Origin: Pseudeuparius sepicola
Taxonomy: Eukaryota; Arthropoda; Insecta; Coleoptera; Anthribidae
Direction: 5' to 3'
DNA length: 64,000 nt
Assembly (NCBI GenBank): GCA_963920635.1
Contig: OY987298.1
Coordinates: 149,022,257-149,086,256 of the forward strand
Positions 24,780-36,000 of the stretch are shown here, one piece after another; within the stretch, counting starts at the first letter, position 1, and each line of letters starts with the position of its first letter. The translations under genes were made by a program, and so were the position numbers. Below the pieces are notes generated by a model. The model did not search any database, was not told the origin of the DNA, and saw only the letters and a program-made list of their open reading frames with translations.

Positions 24780-25230
24780 AGCCCAGGACAATTCCTAAAA
24801 ACCAGCATCTTCGATCAGGTTTTGACCTGCTTTTTGATTTATTGATAGCAAAACCCCAGAAATTGCAAGATATTTACTGTTGTTTTGACACGTTGCTCGC
24901 AAGCTTTGAAAGAAGAGCTCCAGACGAGGAAGTCGTCAACGTAATTAACAAATAACCCCTTCTTGGGCAGATATTCTGTGATAGGTTTCATATTAAGGAT
25001 CCCCCAAACCAGCGGAAAAGCCTCGCGGCGGCAGCGAATGTTTCTTACCGAAGCCGTACACAGTAGATGGCCGTGAACACACCGGCGCGTCAGTCTAGAT
25101 AAAGAGATTGCCGCGAAATTCGCCACGGCGAATTTCACTGCGTGAGCTTCTCTCTGGTCTGTGGGAACTTTATCTAGTGAAGTTGAATTGCGCAGATGCC
25201 AGACCGAAGGGGAGGGCAAGTCAATTCATA
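24780..25230 (-). pseudogene. Reverse transcriptase fragment of the DIRS-like element
   Basis: One frame reads KPITEYLPKKGLFVNYVDDF and then a stretch with CEQRVKTTVNILQFLGF, matching the RT catalytic YxDD motif and the following LGF motif. Just upstream, in another frame, LPFGLASAQFNFT is the conserved motif that normally precedes it, so a frameshift lies in between (about 25190-25200). In-frame stops follow the LGF motif. The element cannot make an active enzyme from this copy. Confidence 0.7.
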
Positions 25231-25539
25231 AGGATATTCTCAATTATTTCGAAGCGAGGATATTTACAATGATTAAGGTTTATATGTGAAAATAGACGCC
25301 TATGCGGTATATGGTGGCTATGATGTCACCATTTTGAAATGGGGTATATTGGGACCAAACAAAATTCCGAAGGAACTAAGTTCTCGATACGCTCCCTCAC
25401 GCCCCTACTAGGGGTTGGTGCAATTGCATTACGCCTAGAGGATGACTCAAGGTGTAGCAAGTTGGCGAGAATACGGCCATAATCCCCTAGAGGCAATAAG
25501 ATGCCCTCCTTCGACTGCCTAGGAGTGCTCGCAGGTTTG

Positions 25540-25960
25540 TTCGAAAAAATTGAGACAGACTTACCTGTAGTGGGTAATGTTTTGCCTACCTGCACTCTGC
25601 ACTACCTCTGCAGCCGGTTCCTTTGAGAAAACCGTTGAAATATCCAACATGGGCAGTTGAAGGGCGGAGCAACTTTCCGGGACGGGGTATTTCTGCAAAA
25701 GTGCATTTGTTGATTCCTTCGGTATGCCGTTGGCCACCAGATGTCCCCATCTGATTGCGCTCCCTTCGTGCAGACTGTCTGAGGATTGGGCAGGGACATG
25801 TTATCCTCCTTCGCGAGTAGTCTGGTGAGGTCATTCGCGTCACTTGGTCCTTCCAGTTGTTGTGGTAAGCGATCACTACTACCTGGAGGACTATGGTTCT
25901 CGGGAGACAGCTCTAAGGAGAGTGTCGGTGGCATCCGAGCAGGAGACACGCGAAGGCTTA
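25540..25960 (-). pseudogene. Gag-like ORF1 remnant of the DIRS-like element
   Basis: Across two frames the minus strand reads NGIPKESTNALLQKYPVPES followed by CSALQLPMLDISTVF. This resembles the LL-x-KYP-x-P-x-N-C region of DIRS ORF1 proteins. It lies upstream of the RT, as expected for the element. Family assignment rests on motif resemblance from memory. The GC-rich stretch to about 26620 is probably the start of the same ORF and the 5' region. Confidence 0.45.
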
Positions 25961-26671
25961 ATGAAGCGCATCCGTGTCCGGGATCGATGGAGACGCGACT
26001 TAAAGAAGCCGGCGCGTCGACCTGTCGCGGACGTGGAGACTAGCGCCATCTCGGAGCGGGCGACATGAAGCATCTGCGAGTGTGACGGTTGCTAGCGCCG
26101 TCACGCGCAGTGGCAGATGAACGCACCTCTGGATGCTCAGCTTGCTGCTTGCGGCGCACTCTATCCGTGGGAGTCGCAGGCGTGCCTGTCGGGGAACCAA
26201 AGCGCCGAGGGCGGCGCTTGATGGCGCTGGCGTGCCTGCGGAATCCAGGCGATCCCGAACGGTTCGATTGGCGACTGGTGGGAGCTCGAGCGTGCCGAAG
26301 ACGCCCGAGCGGACATCTTTTCGAGCCGTTTGGCGTTTGATGCGCTTCTGGCGAAAAGCACGGCGCCTTGATCTCGAATGGCGGCGTTTTTACCTATTAC
26401 CTAAGGGGACAAAGTTAGATTATGTATTGTTACATACGTGGCTTAGCCTCGTGTTGCCCCTTGGCCTCTTGGTTTGGTCACGGTCTCTCACCCGGGTACC
26501 ACTCACTCGGAGCCCGAGAAACGAATGAGCAAGAAATGGCGGCACCACGGATAGGAAGCCACGAGACGTGGTGGTGGGGACACCATTGGCGGCGGGCCAC
26601 TTTTCTTCTCTTAACATATCTTTAAAACACTCGGGCTCGGAGATCCGCAGAAGCGTACTACGTGTTAAATA

Positions 26672-28053
26672 AACTCCTGGACAAAATTAACGCAACATCA
26701 TAAATGTGCCACTTATTTGATGCTATTTTTTTTTCTGAATTTATGATACGATTTGAATGATTTTTTTTTGCATTGTAGGTTGGTTCCTTGACAATGTCAT
26801 AGTTTTCGCTGTTTATGATAAAAAGTTCATTTTCTATTTATACCGGGTGTAACAAAAATGTTATGTTTTTTTCCTAAAATTCGTATCACCCTGTGGAGTA
26901 TACTAGCAACCGAAACATATAGCAGTTGACATTAGACGGTAGGTCCATCTTTCTTCAACATTTTCTTTTCTGGTTTACTTCATTATCTCTGTTATTAAAG
27001 GAGATACACTGTTTTATATCGTAACATGTTTTTATAGACTTTATTATTCAACACAGTCTTTGTTGAATGTTTTCAAGTAGGCTATGGAACTTTTCTGACA
27101 TTTCAAGCGATGTGTCAACAGATGTTGTGTTTTAAAGTTACAAAGGTCAAATAAAATTCGGCATACCGATAAAAACTGTTCGGAAACTGCTTATTAAACG
27201 TTCGTTTCATATGCCCAGTTGCCCGACGAGTATTTTAAAATTGAAAAATGAATCGACCAAAAAATTTATCGTTAGAAGAAGCAGTAAGAGCTTTAACTTT
27301 GGTGGATGAAGGCTATTCGATGTGTCATGTTGCTAATGTGATAGGAAGACATCGTTCGACTATAAGTCGTATGGTTGAACGATTTAACGAGACAGGATCT
27401 TACTCTCGAAGGTCAGGCCAAGGGCGAAACCGATGTACCGATCCAAGGGATAATCGTTTTATTAAGCAAACTGCTGAGGCTGGTTTAAACGACAGAATAG
27501 TCGGGCAACTGGTCATATGAAACGAACGTTTAATAAGCAGTTTCTGAACAGTTTTTATCGGTATGGCGAATTTTATTTGTAACTTTAAAACACAACATCT
27601 GTTGACACATCGCTTGCAATGTCAGAAAAGTTCCATAGCCTACTTGAAAACATTCAACAATGACTGTGTTGAATAATAAAGTCTATAAAAACATGTTACG
27701 ATATAAAACAGTGTATCTCCTTTAATAACAGAGATAATGAAGTAAAACAAAAAAGAAAATGTTGAAGAAAGATGGACCTACCGTCTAATGTCAACTGCTG
27801 TATGTTTCGGTTGCTAGTATACTCCACAGGGTCATACGAATTTTCGGAAAAAAAAACATAACATTTTTGTTACACCCGGTATAAGTAAATCGAAAATGAA
27901 CTTTTTATCATAAACAGCGAAAACTATGACATTGTCAAGGAACCAACCTACAATGCAAAAAAAAAATCATTCAAATCGGATCATAAATTCAGAAAAAAAA
28001 AGCATCAAATAAGTGGCACATTTATGATGTTGCGTTAATTTTGTCCAGGAGTT
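26672..28053. mobile_element. Tc1/mariner element with 555-bp inverted arms, internally deleted
   Basis: Ends AACTCCTGGACAAAATTAAC and its complement are flanked by TA on both sides (26670-26671 and 28054-28055). The arms at 26672-27231 and about 27499-28053 are nearly perfect inverted repeats. Only about 270 bases lie between them, holding a 90-residue transposase remnant. It sits in the right inverted terminus of the DIRS-like element, so it is younger than that element. It is non-autonomous. Confidence 0.85.
27248..27520 (+). pseudogene. Tc1/mariner transposase N-terminal remnant (helix-turn-helix only)
   Basis: A 90-codon frame starts MNRPKNLSLEEAVRALTLVD and carries a paired-type helix-turn-helix (GRHRSTISRMVERFNETGSY), then the RSGQGRNRCTDPRDNRF linker typical of Tc1-family transposases. 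The second DNA-binding helix set is cut short, and the DDE/D catalytic domain is wholly missing, because the frame runs into the right arm and stops. Full-length relatives are about 340 residues. It could at most bind the element ends. Confidence 0.8.
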
Positions 28054-28091
28054 TAAATGGATGTCTTCGGACTGGATGTCGAAATATAATT

Positions 28092-28765
28092 GCAGGTCAG
28101 TGACCAAAAATAGCCAGACAGCCATCTATATATTAATTATCGAAAAAATTGGCCTACTCTGACTTTTGTGACTTTTCAAGCATCTTTGCCAACTGTCACA
28201 GCAAGTATATACCAAACACCTCTATAGTTTTTAATACTGCTTGATGATCATCATCATTTATGACATTTTTTCTATATAAGGTATGCCCACAAAGGTTTAA
28301 TGTAAAAGAAATGGACATCAAAAGTGAAAATTTGAATGCTTCAAGGTAGAATATCTTCCAAATGGCTGGCCAAATATAATATCTACATCTACCTTTTCTC
28401 CCTTTTTTTGGAAAAATGAACTTTCTGTAGCTTTCACGTCAAAATGTAATTAAGAAAACTTGTTCTTGGAAAAATTGAGGTGAAAAATTTAAAAACCCTA
28501 GATCTACTTTGATTTTTTTGTGTTTTAATTTTTTAACAGAAGAAAGTCAAAGTAGGCCTAGGCTTTTGAAATTTCGGACACCCATCTGTGCAGGTTTCTT
28601 TAATAATATTTTGTCGTAAAACATACAGAAAGGACACTTTACTGGTGTGAAAATCAGTTTTCTCAAAATTCCCATGGCCGATGTGATTTTTCAAAAATAA
28701 AATTATGATATATTTTTTTTCTTTTACAAGAGTTGCTTCATCACACACTGTATACATACAACATA
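28092..28765. other. Downstream flank of the array locus
   Basis: Similar to 18960-19460 (downstream of exon e), including TGGCCAAATATAATATCTAC and CTTTTACAAGAGTTGCTTCA. No gene is seen. This is the duplicated ZnF block flank, cut by the DIRS-like element on one side and the pogo-like relic on the other. Confidence 0.5.
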
Positions 28766-29840
28766 TATCTTGAGCGGACATTTTTTCTAGAACCAAACAC
28801 AGCGAACTCTCTATTGGACGGACGCGGACAGTGTAATTTTCCCAGAAATAGATTAAAGACTCTCATATGCGGACGCGAAACTCTAATGAACGGACTTATT
28901 TAATTCGGGAACATATTCAGAGCTGTATTTTCAGCCTGTGTGTGGAATAAAGTTGGTGTAATATACAATTCATATTAAAGGATAAAGATGGAATGATACC
29001 CCTACTCAATATAGTGCAAGAAAATTATACATGGAGAAAAAAAATCTTATCAGGTAGATATTTTCAGGGTTGGTTGTGGGTAGTGTCCTGAGTATAACCC
29101 CGAAAAATCACCATCGAAGTCGTGTTACGAACCCCGTAATAGCGGTGGTTTTGCAAACATATTTTTTGCAATTTTTTTTCTTATGTGTACATTATTGCAT
29201 TCTCTACACCTTTCCTTTATGAAGTTTTTTTTTAACTTCAATACTTCACGAGATATAGGTAAAAGATCACCACTAGCTAAAGGGCTTTATAAGGGTGAGA
29301 AAAAAATTTCTTTAAAACAAGCTGATTTTCTCAGGGTTAACTGGGGGTGCACTCCTAAGTACTTATACAAAAGATTACACGCAAATCAGCTTGTTTTAAA
29401 GAAAATTTTTTCGCCCTTATAAAGCACTTTAGCTAGTGGTGATCTTTTACCTATATCTCATGAAGTATTGAAGTTAAAAAAAAAAAACTTCATAAGGGAA
29501 AGTTGTATGAATATGAGAAATATGAATGTACACATAAGAAAAAAAATTGCAAAAAAAATGTTTGCAAAACCACCGCTATTACGGGGTTCGTAACACGACT
29601 TCGATGGTGATTTTTTGGGGTTATACTCAGGATGCTACCCACAACCAACCCTGAAAATATCTACCTGATAAGATTTTTTTTTGTTCGTGTATAATTTTCT
29701 TGGACTATTCATATAAAAACATACTTTGTCATTATTTCGGTGAATTCTTTCAGTCAGCTTTTCCCATAAGCGGACACCTCCCACAAACGGACAATAAAGT
29801 TGGAACCATTGGTGTCCGCCTGTGGGAGGTTTCACTGTAT
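28766..29840. mobile_element. Pogo/Tigger-like relic with nested palindrome
   Basis: The right end reads GGTGTCCGCCTGTGGGAGGT then TTCACTGTA. Repeated GCGGACA motifs on both sides (28772, 28828, 29773) are typical of pogo/Tigger ends. The flanks ACATATAT and TTCTAATAACC are close together in the exon e copy (about 19476-19510), so this is an insertion. No transposase was found. The nested palindrome fills most of the interior. Confidence 0.5.
29018..29702. mobile_element. 685-bp palindromic foldback element
   Basis: The left arm starts CAAGAAAATTATAC and the right arm ends with its complement. Arms of about 320 bases match closely, including GGGTTGGTTGTGGGTAG and TCGTGTTACGAACCCCG. The centre is near 29360. 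A half-copy of the same family lies at 48078-48412. The paired open frames in it are artefacts of the palindrome. Confidence 0.75.
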
Positions 29841-30047
29841 TTCTAATAACCATTCTTGTCTTGTGATAATCTTATATCCTATTTGGATAAGTTATAAGTT
29901 ACAATACTCATTCAGAATCAAACATTCTTCCTCTGTATCAGACACAACTTCACATTTTTACTTCTTAGATGTTGCTTTTAGACAAACCGCTAGTTTGTGT
30001 TCTTCCGTGTTCTCCTTTGAACCCGAAGACTTGTCGCTGTTAGCATT

Positions 30048-33000
30048 TTAATGCTTCTCATCATCATGGTCTCTCAGGTAGGACCTCCTATTAGTTGCAA
30101 AAGGACATTTCGTGCAGGCAAAGGTACCCTGCCGTCCATGTAGACTTTTCACGTGCTTGCTCAAGGTAGAAGAATGAAAAGTGTGATAAGCACAATATGC
30201 ACATTTGAAAGGCTGTCCCTCTTTAATTTTGTGTTTATTATAGAGGTGTGCTTTGAGTGATTGTCGGTAGGACGAAAAATACTCGCAAAATTCACAACTA
30301 AATCTTGGTTTGACGACATGAACAGTTTTTTCATGATGGTTGATAGCAGTCTTGAAGAATGAACTGTAGTCACATTTAGCACACTTGTATGGTGTATGCG
30401 AGGAGTCATTGTGAACCTTAGATTGGTGGTTTAGTAGAGCCCCACGATTATTTGTTTTAAAAGAACACTTTTCATAACTGAGAGTAAAGCACAACTCATG
30501 ATGTATTTTCACATGCAATTTCAAGTAGTTTCTGTTAAAACTACTATACTGACAGTGTGGCTGTGGACATTCTGAGGGTTCCACATTTTTAACATCATGT
30601 TTCTTGTAGAGGTGTATATCGAAAGTTAATTGGTAGTTGGAAGAATATTCGCAGAACTGGCAACTAAACTTGGGTTTAAGGGCATGAACCAATTTTTCAT
30701 GTTTTTTTAGATATTTTTTGTCGAATGAAGTGTAGTCACACTTGGGGCACTTGTGTGGTTTGCACGAGGAGTCACCGTGAACCTCAGCTTGATGTTTTTG
30801 CAAATTCCATCGCTTATAACCTTTGAATGAACACTTTTCGCAACTGTGGGGAAAAATTCGCTTATGTACCACCTTAACATGTTTATTCATAGTGGATTTA
30901 ACAAAAGTACTAAACTGACATTGCGGACATGTTAAAGGTTCCTCATCCCTGACATCGTGTTCCTTATAGAGGTGTGCTGTGAGCGTTGTTTGGGACTTGC
31001 AAGAATACTCGCAGATTTTGCAACTAAATCTGGGTTTGAGGGCATGTATTGCCCTTTCATGTCTTTGGATATGGGTCTTATTGAATGAAATGTAGTCACA
31101 TTTAGGGCACTTGTGTGGTGTATTCGAGGAGTCATTGTGTACCTTAGATTGGTGGCTGTGGACATTCTGAGGGTTCCACATTTTTAACATCATGTTTCTT
31201 GTAGAGGTGTATATCGAAAGTTAATTGGTAGTTGGAAGAATATTCGCAGAACTGGCAACTAAACTTGGGTTTAAGGGCATGAACCAATTTTTCATGTTTT
31301 TTGAGATATTTTTTGTCGAATGAAGTGTAGTCACACTTGGGGCACTTGTGTGGTTTGCACGAGGAGTCACCGTGAACCTCAGCTTGATGTTTTTGCAAAT
31401 TCCATCGCTTATAACCTTTGAATGAACACTTTTCGCAACTGTGGGGAAAAATTCGCTCATGTACCATCTTAACATGTTTATTCATAGTGGATTTAACAAA
31501 ATCACTAAACTGACATTGTGGACATGTTAAAGGTTCCTCATCCCTGACATCGTGTTCCTTATAGAGGTGTGCTGTGAGCGTTGTTTGGGACTTGCAAGAA
31601 TACTCGCAGATTTTGCAACTAAATCTGGGTTTGAGGGCATGTATTGCCCTTTCATGTCTTTGGATATGGGTCTTATTGAATGAAATGTAGTCACATTTAG
31701 GGCACTTGTGTGGTGTATTCGAGGAGTCATTGTGTACCTTAGATTGGTGGCTGTGGACATTCTGAGGGTTCCACATTTTTAACATCATGTTTCTTGTAGA
31801 GGTGTATATCGAAAGTTAATTGGTAGTTGGAAGAATATTCGCAGAACTGGCAACTAAACTTGGGTTTAAGGGCATGAACCAATTTTTCATGTTTTTTGAG
31901 ATATTTTTTGTCGAATGAAGTGTAGTCACACTTGGGGCACTTGTGTGGTTTGCACGAGGAGTCACCGTGAACCTCAGCTTGATGTTTTTGCAAATTCCAT
32001 CGCTTATAACCTTTGAATGAACACTTTTCGCAACTGTGGGGAAAAATTCGCTCATGTACCACCTTAACATGTTTATTCATAGTGGATTTAACAAAAGTAC
32101 TAAACTGACATTGCGGACATGTTAAAGGTTCCTCATCCCTGACATCGTGTTCCTTATAGAGGTGTGCTGTGAGCGTTGTTTGGGACTTGCAAGAATACTC
32201 GCAGATTTTGCAACTAAATCTGGGTTTGAGGGCATGTATTGCCCTTTCATGTCTTTGGATATGGGTCTTATTGAATGAAATGTAGTCACATTTAGGGCAC
32301 TTGTGTGGTGTATTCGAGGAGTCATTGTGTACCTTAGATTGGTGGCTGTGGACATTCTGAGGGTTCCACATTTTTAACATCATGTTTCTTGTAGAGGTGT
32401 ATATCGAAAGTTAATTGGTAGTTGGAAGAATATTCGCAGAACTGGCAACTAAACTTGGGTTTAAGGGCATGAACCAATTTTTCATGTTTTTTGAGATATT
32501 TTTTGTCGAATGAAGTGTAGTCACACTTGGGGCACTTGTGTGGTTTGCACGAGGAGTCACCGTGAACCTCAGCTTGATGTTTTTGCAAATTCCATCGCTT
32601 ATAACCTTTGAATGAACACTTTTCGCAACTGTGGGGAAAAATTCGCTCATGTACCACCTTAACATGTTTATTCATAGTGGATTTAACAAAATCACTAAAC
32701 TGACATTGTGGACATGTTAAAGGTTCCTCATCCCTGACATCGTGTTCCTTATAGAGGTGTGCTGTGAGCGTTGTTTGGGACTTACAAGAATACTCGCAGA
32801 TTTTGCAACTAAATCTGGGTTTGAGGGCATGTATTGCCCTTTCATGTCTTTGGATATGGGTCTTATTGAATGAAATGTAGTCACATTTAGGGCACTTGTG
32901 TGGTGTATTCGAGGAGTCATTGTGTACCTTAGATTGGTGGCTGTGGACATTCTGAGGGTTCCACATTTTTAACATCATGTTTCTTGTAGAGGTGTATATC

Positions 33001-36000
33001 GAAAGTTAATTGGTAGTTGGAAGAATATTCGCAGAACTGGCAACTAAACTTGGGTTTAAGGGCATGAACCAATTTTTCATGTTTTTTGAGATATTTTTTG
33101 TCGAATGAAGTGTAGTCACACTTGGGGCACTTGTGTGGTTTGCACGAGGAGTCACCGTGAACCTCAGCTTGATGTTTTTGCAAATTCCATCGCTTATAAC
33201 CTTTGAATGAACACTTTTCGCAACTGTGGGGAAAAATTCGCTCATGTACCACCTTAACATGTTTATTCATAGTGGATTTAACAAAATCACTAAACTGACA
33301 TTGTGGACATGTTAAAGGTTCCTCATCCCTGACATCGTGTTCCTTATAGAGGTGTGCTGTGAGCGTTGTTTGGGACTTGCAAGAATACTCGCAGATTTTG
33401 CAACTAAATCTGGGTTTGAGGGCATGTATTGCCCTTTCATGTCTTTGGATATGGGTCTTATTGAATGAAATGTAGTCACATTTAGGGCACTTGTGTGGTG
33501 TATTCGAGGAGTCATTGTGTACCTTAGATTGGTGGCTGTGGACATTCTGAGGGTTCCACATTTTTAACATCATGTTTCTTGTAGAGGTGTATATCGAAAG
33601 TTAATTGGTAGTTGGAAGAATATTCGCAGAACTGGCAACTAAACTTGGGTTTAAGGGCATGAACCAATTTTTCATGTTTTTTTAGATATTTTTTGTCGAA
33701 TGAAGTGTAGTCACACTTGGGGCACTTGTGTGGTTTGCACGAGGAGTCACCGTGAACCTCAGCTTGATGTTTTTGCAAATTCCATCGCTTATAACCTTTG
33801 AATGAACACTTTTCGCAACTGTGGGGAAAAATTCGCTCATGTACCACCTTAACATGTTTATTCATAGTGGATTTAACAAAAGTACTAAACTGACATTGTG
33901 GACATGTTAAAGGTTCCTCATCCCTGACATCGTGTTCCTTATAGAGGTGTGCTGTGAGCGTTGTTTGGGACTTGCAAGAATACTCGCAGATTTTGCAACT
34001 AAATCTGGGTTTGAGGGCATGTATTGCCCTTTCATGTCTTTGGATATGGGTCTTATTGAATGAAATGTAGTCACATTTAGGGCACTTGTGTGGTGTATTC
34101 GAGGAGTCATTGTGTACCTTAGATTGGTGGCTGTGGACATTCTGAGGGTTCCACATTTTTAACATCATGTTTCTTGTAGAGGTGTATATCGAAAGTTAAT
34201 TGGTAGTTGGAAGAATATTCGCAGAACTGGCAACTAAACTTGGGTTTAAGGGCATGAACCAATTTTTCATGTTTTTTTAGATATTTTTTGTCGAATGAAG
34301 TGTAGTCACACTTGGGGCACTTGTGTGGTTTGCACGAGGAGTCACCGTGAACCTCAGCTTGATGTTTTTGCAAATTCCATCGCTTATAACCTTTGAATGA
34401 ACACTTTTCGCAACTGTGGGGAAAAATTCGCTCATGTACCACCTTAACATGTTTATTCATAGTGGATTTAACAAAAGTACTAAACTGACATTGTGGACAT
34501 GTTAAAGGTTCCTCATCCCTGACATCGTGTTCCTTATAGAGGTGTGCTGTGAGCGTTGTTTGGGACTTGCAAGAATACTCGCAGATTTTGCAACTAAATC
34601 TGGGTTTGAGGGCATGTATTGCCCTTTCATGTCTTTGGATATGGGTCTTATTGAATGAAATGTAGTCACATTTAGGGCACTTGTGTGGTGTATTCGAGGA
34701 GTCATTGTGTACCTTAGATTGGTGGCTGTGGACATTCTGAGGGTTCCACATTTTTAACATCATGTTTCTTGTAGAGGTGTATATCGAAAGCTAATTGGTA
34801 GTTGGAAGAATACTCGCAGAACTGGCAACTAAACTTGGGTTTAAGGGCATGAACCAATTTTTCAGGTTTTTTGAGATATTTTTTGTCGAATGAAGTGTAG
34901 TCACACTTGGGGCACTTGTGTGGTTTGCACGAGGAGTCACCGTGAACCTCAGCTTGATGTTTTTGCAAATTCCATCGCTTATAACCTTTGAATGAACACT
35001 TTTCGCAACTGTGGGGAAAAATTCGCTCATGTACCACCTTAACATGTTTATTCATAGTGGATTTAACAAAAGTACTAAACTGACATTGTGGACATGTTAA
35101 AGGTTCCTCATCCCTGACATCGTGTTCCTTATAGAGGTGTGCTGTGAGCGTTGTTTGGGACTTGCAAGAATACTCGCAGATTTTGCAACTAAATCTGGGT
35201 TTGAGGGCATGTATTGCCCTTTCATGTCTTTGGATATGGGTCTTATTGAATGAAATGTAGTCACATTTAGGGCACTTGTGTGGTGTATTCGAGGAGTCAT
35301 TGTGTACCTTAGATTGGTGGCTGTGGACATTCTGAGGGTTCCACATTTTTAACATCATGTTTCTTGTAGAGGTGTATATCGAAAGTTAATTGGTAGTTGG
35401 AAGAATATTCGCAGAACTGGCAACTAAACTTGGGTTTAAGGGCATGAACCAATTTTTCATGTTTTTTTAGATATTTTTTGTCGAATGAAGTGTAGTCACA
35501 CTTGGGGCACTTGTGTGGTTTGCACGAGGAGTCACCGTGAACCTCAGCTTGATGTTTTTGCAAATTCCATCGCTTATAACCTTTGAATGAACACTTTTCG
35601 CAACTGTGGGGAAAAATTCGCTCATGTACCACCTTAACATGTTTATTCATAGTGGATTTAACAAAAGTACTAAACTGACATTGTGGACATGTTAAAGGTT
35701 CCTCATCCCTGACATCGTGTTCCTTATAGAGGTGTGCTGTGAGCGTTGTTTGGGACTTGCAAGAATACTCGCAGATTTTGCAACTAAATCTGGGTTTGAG
35801 GGCATGTATTGCCCTTTCATGTCTTTGGATATGGGTCTTATTGAATGAAATGTAGTCACATTTAGGGCACTTGTGTGGTGTATTCGAGGAGTCATTGTGT
35901 ACCTTAGATTGGTGGCTGTGGACATTCTGAGGGTTCCACATTTTTAACATCATGTTTCTTGTAGAGGTGTATATCGAAAGCTAATTGGTAGTTGGAAGAA

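Larger units (their letters stand above)
22282..28091 (-). mobile_element. Decayed DIRS-like tyrosine-recombinase retroelement with inverted termini
   Basis: An inverted terminal repeat of about 50 bases (TTTCGACATCCAGTCCGAAG at the left, near 22288) recurs as its complement at 28056-28091. The inner part of the right repeat is at about 26660-26671, split by a Tc1/mariner insertion. Inverted termini plus a reverse transcriptase of DIRS type and an upstream gag-like segment on the minus strand support the DIRS order. The frames are broken by many shifts. The recombinase/methyltransferase part, expected at about 22400-24700, was not recognised, although a 790-bp foldback sits there. Without its insertions the element is about 3.6 kb. 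Confidence 0.65.

Noticed and set aside
29183..29422. Plus-strand 79-codon frame
   Set aside because: It lies in the arm and centre of a palindromic element, with no domain and no conservation expected.
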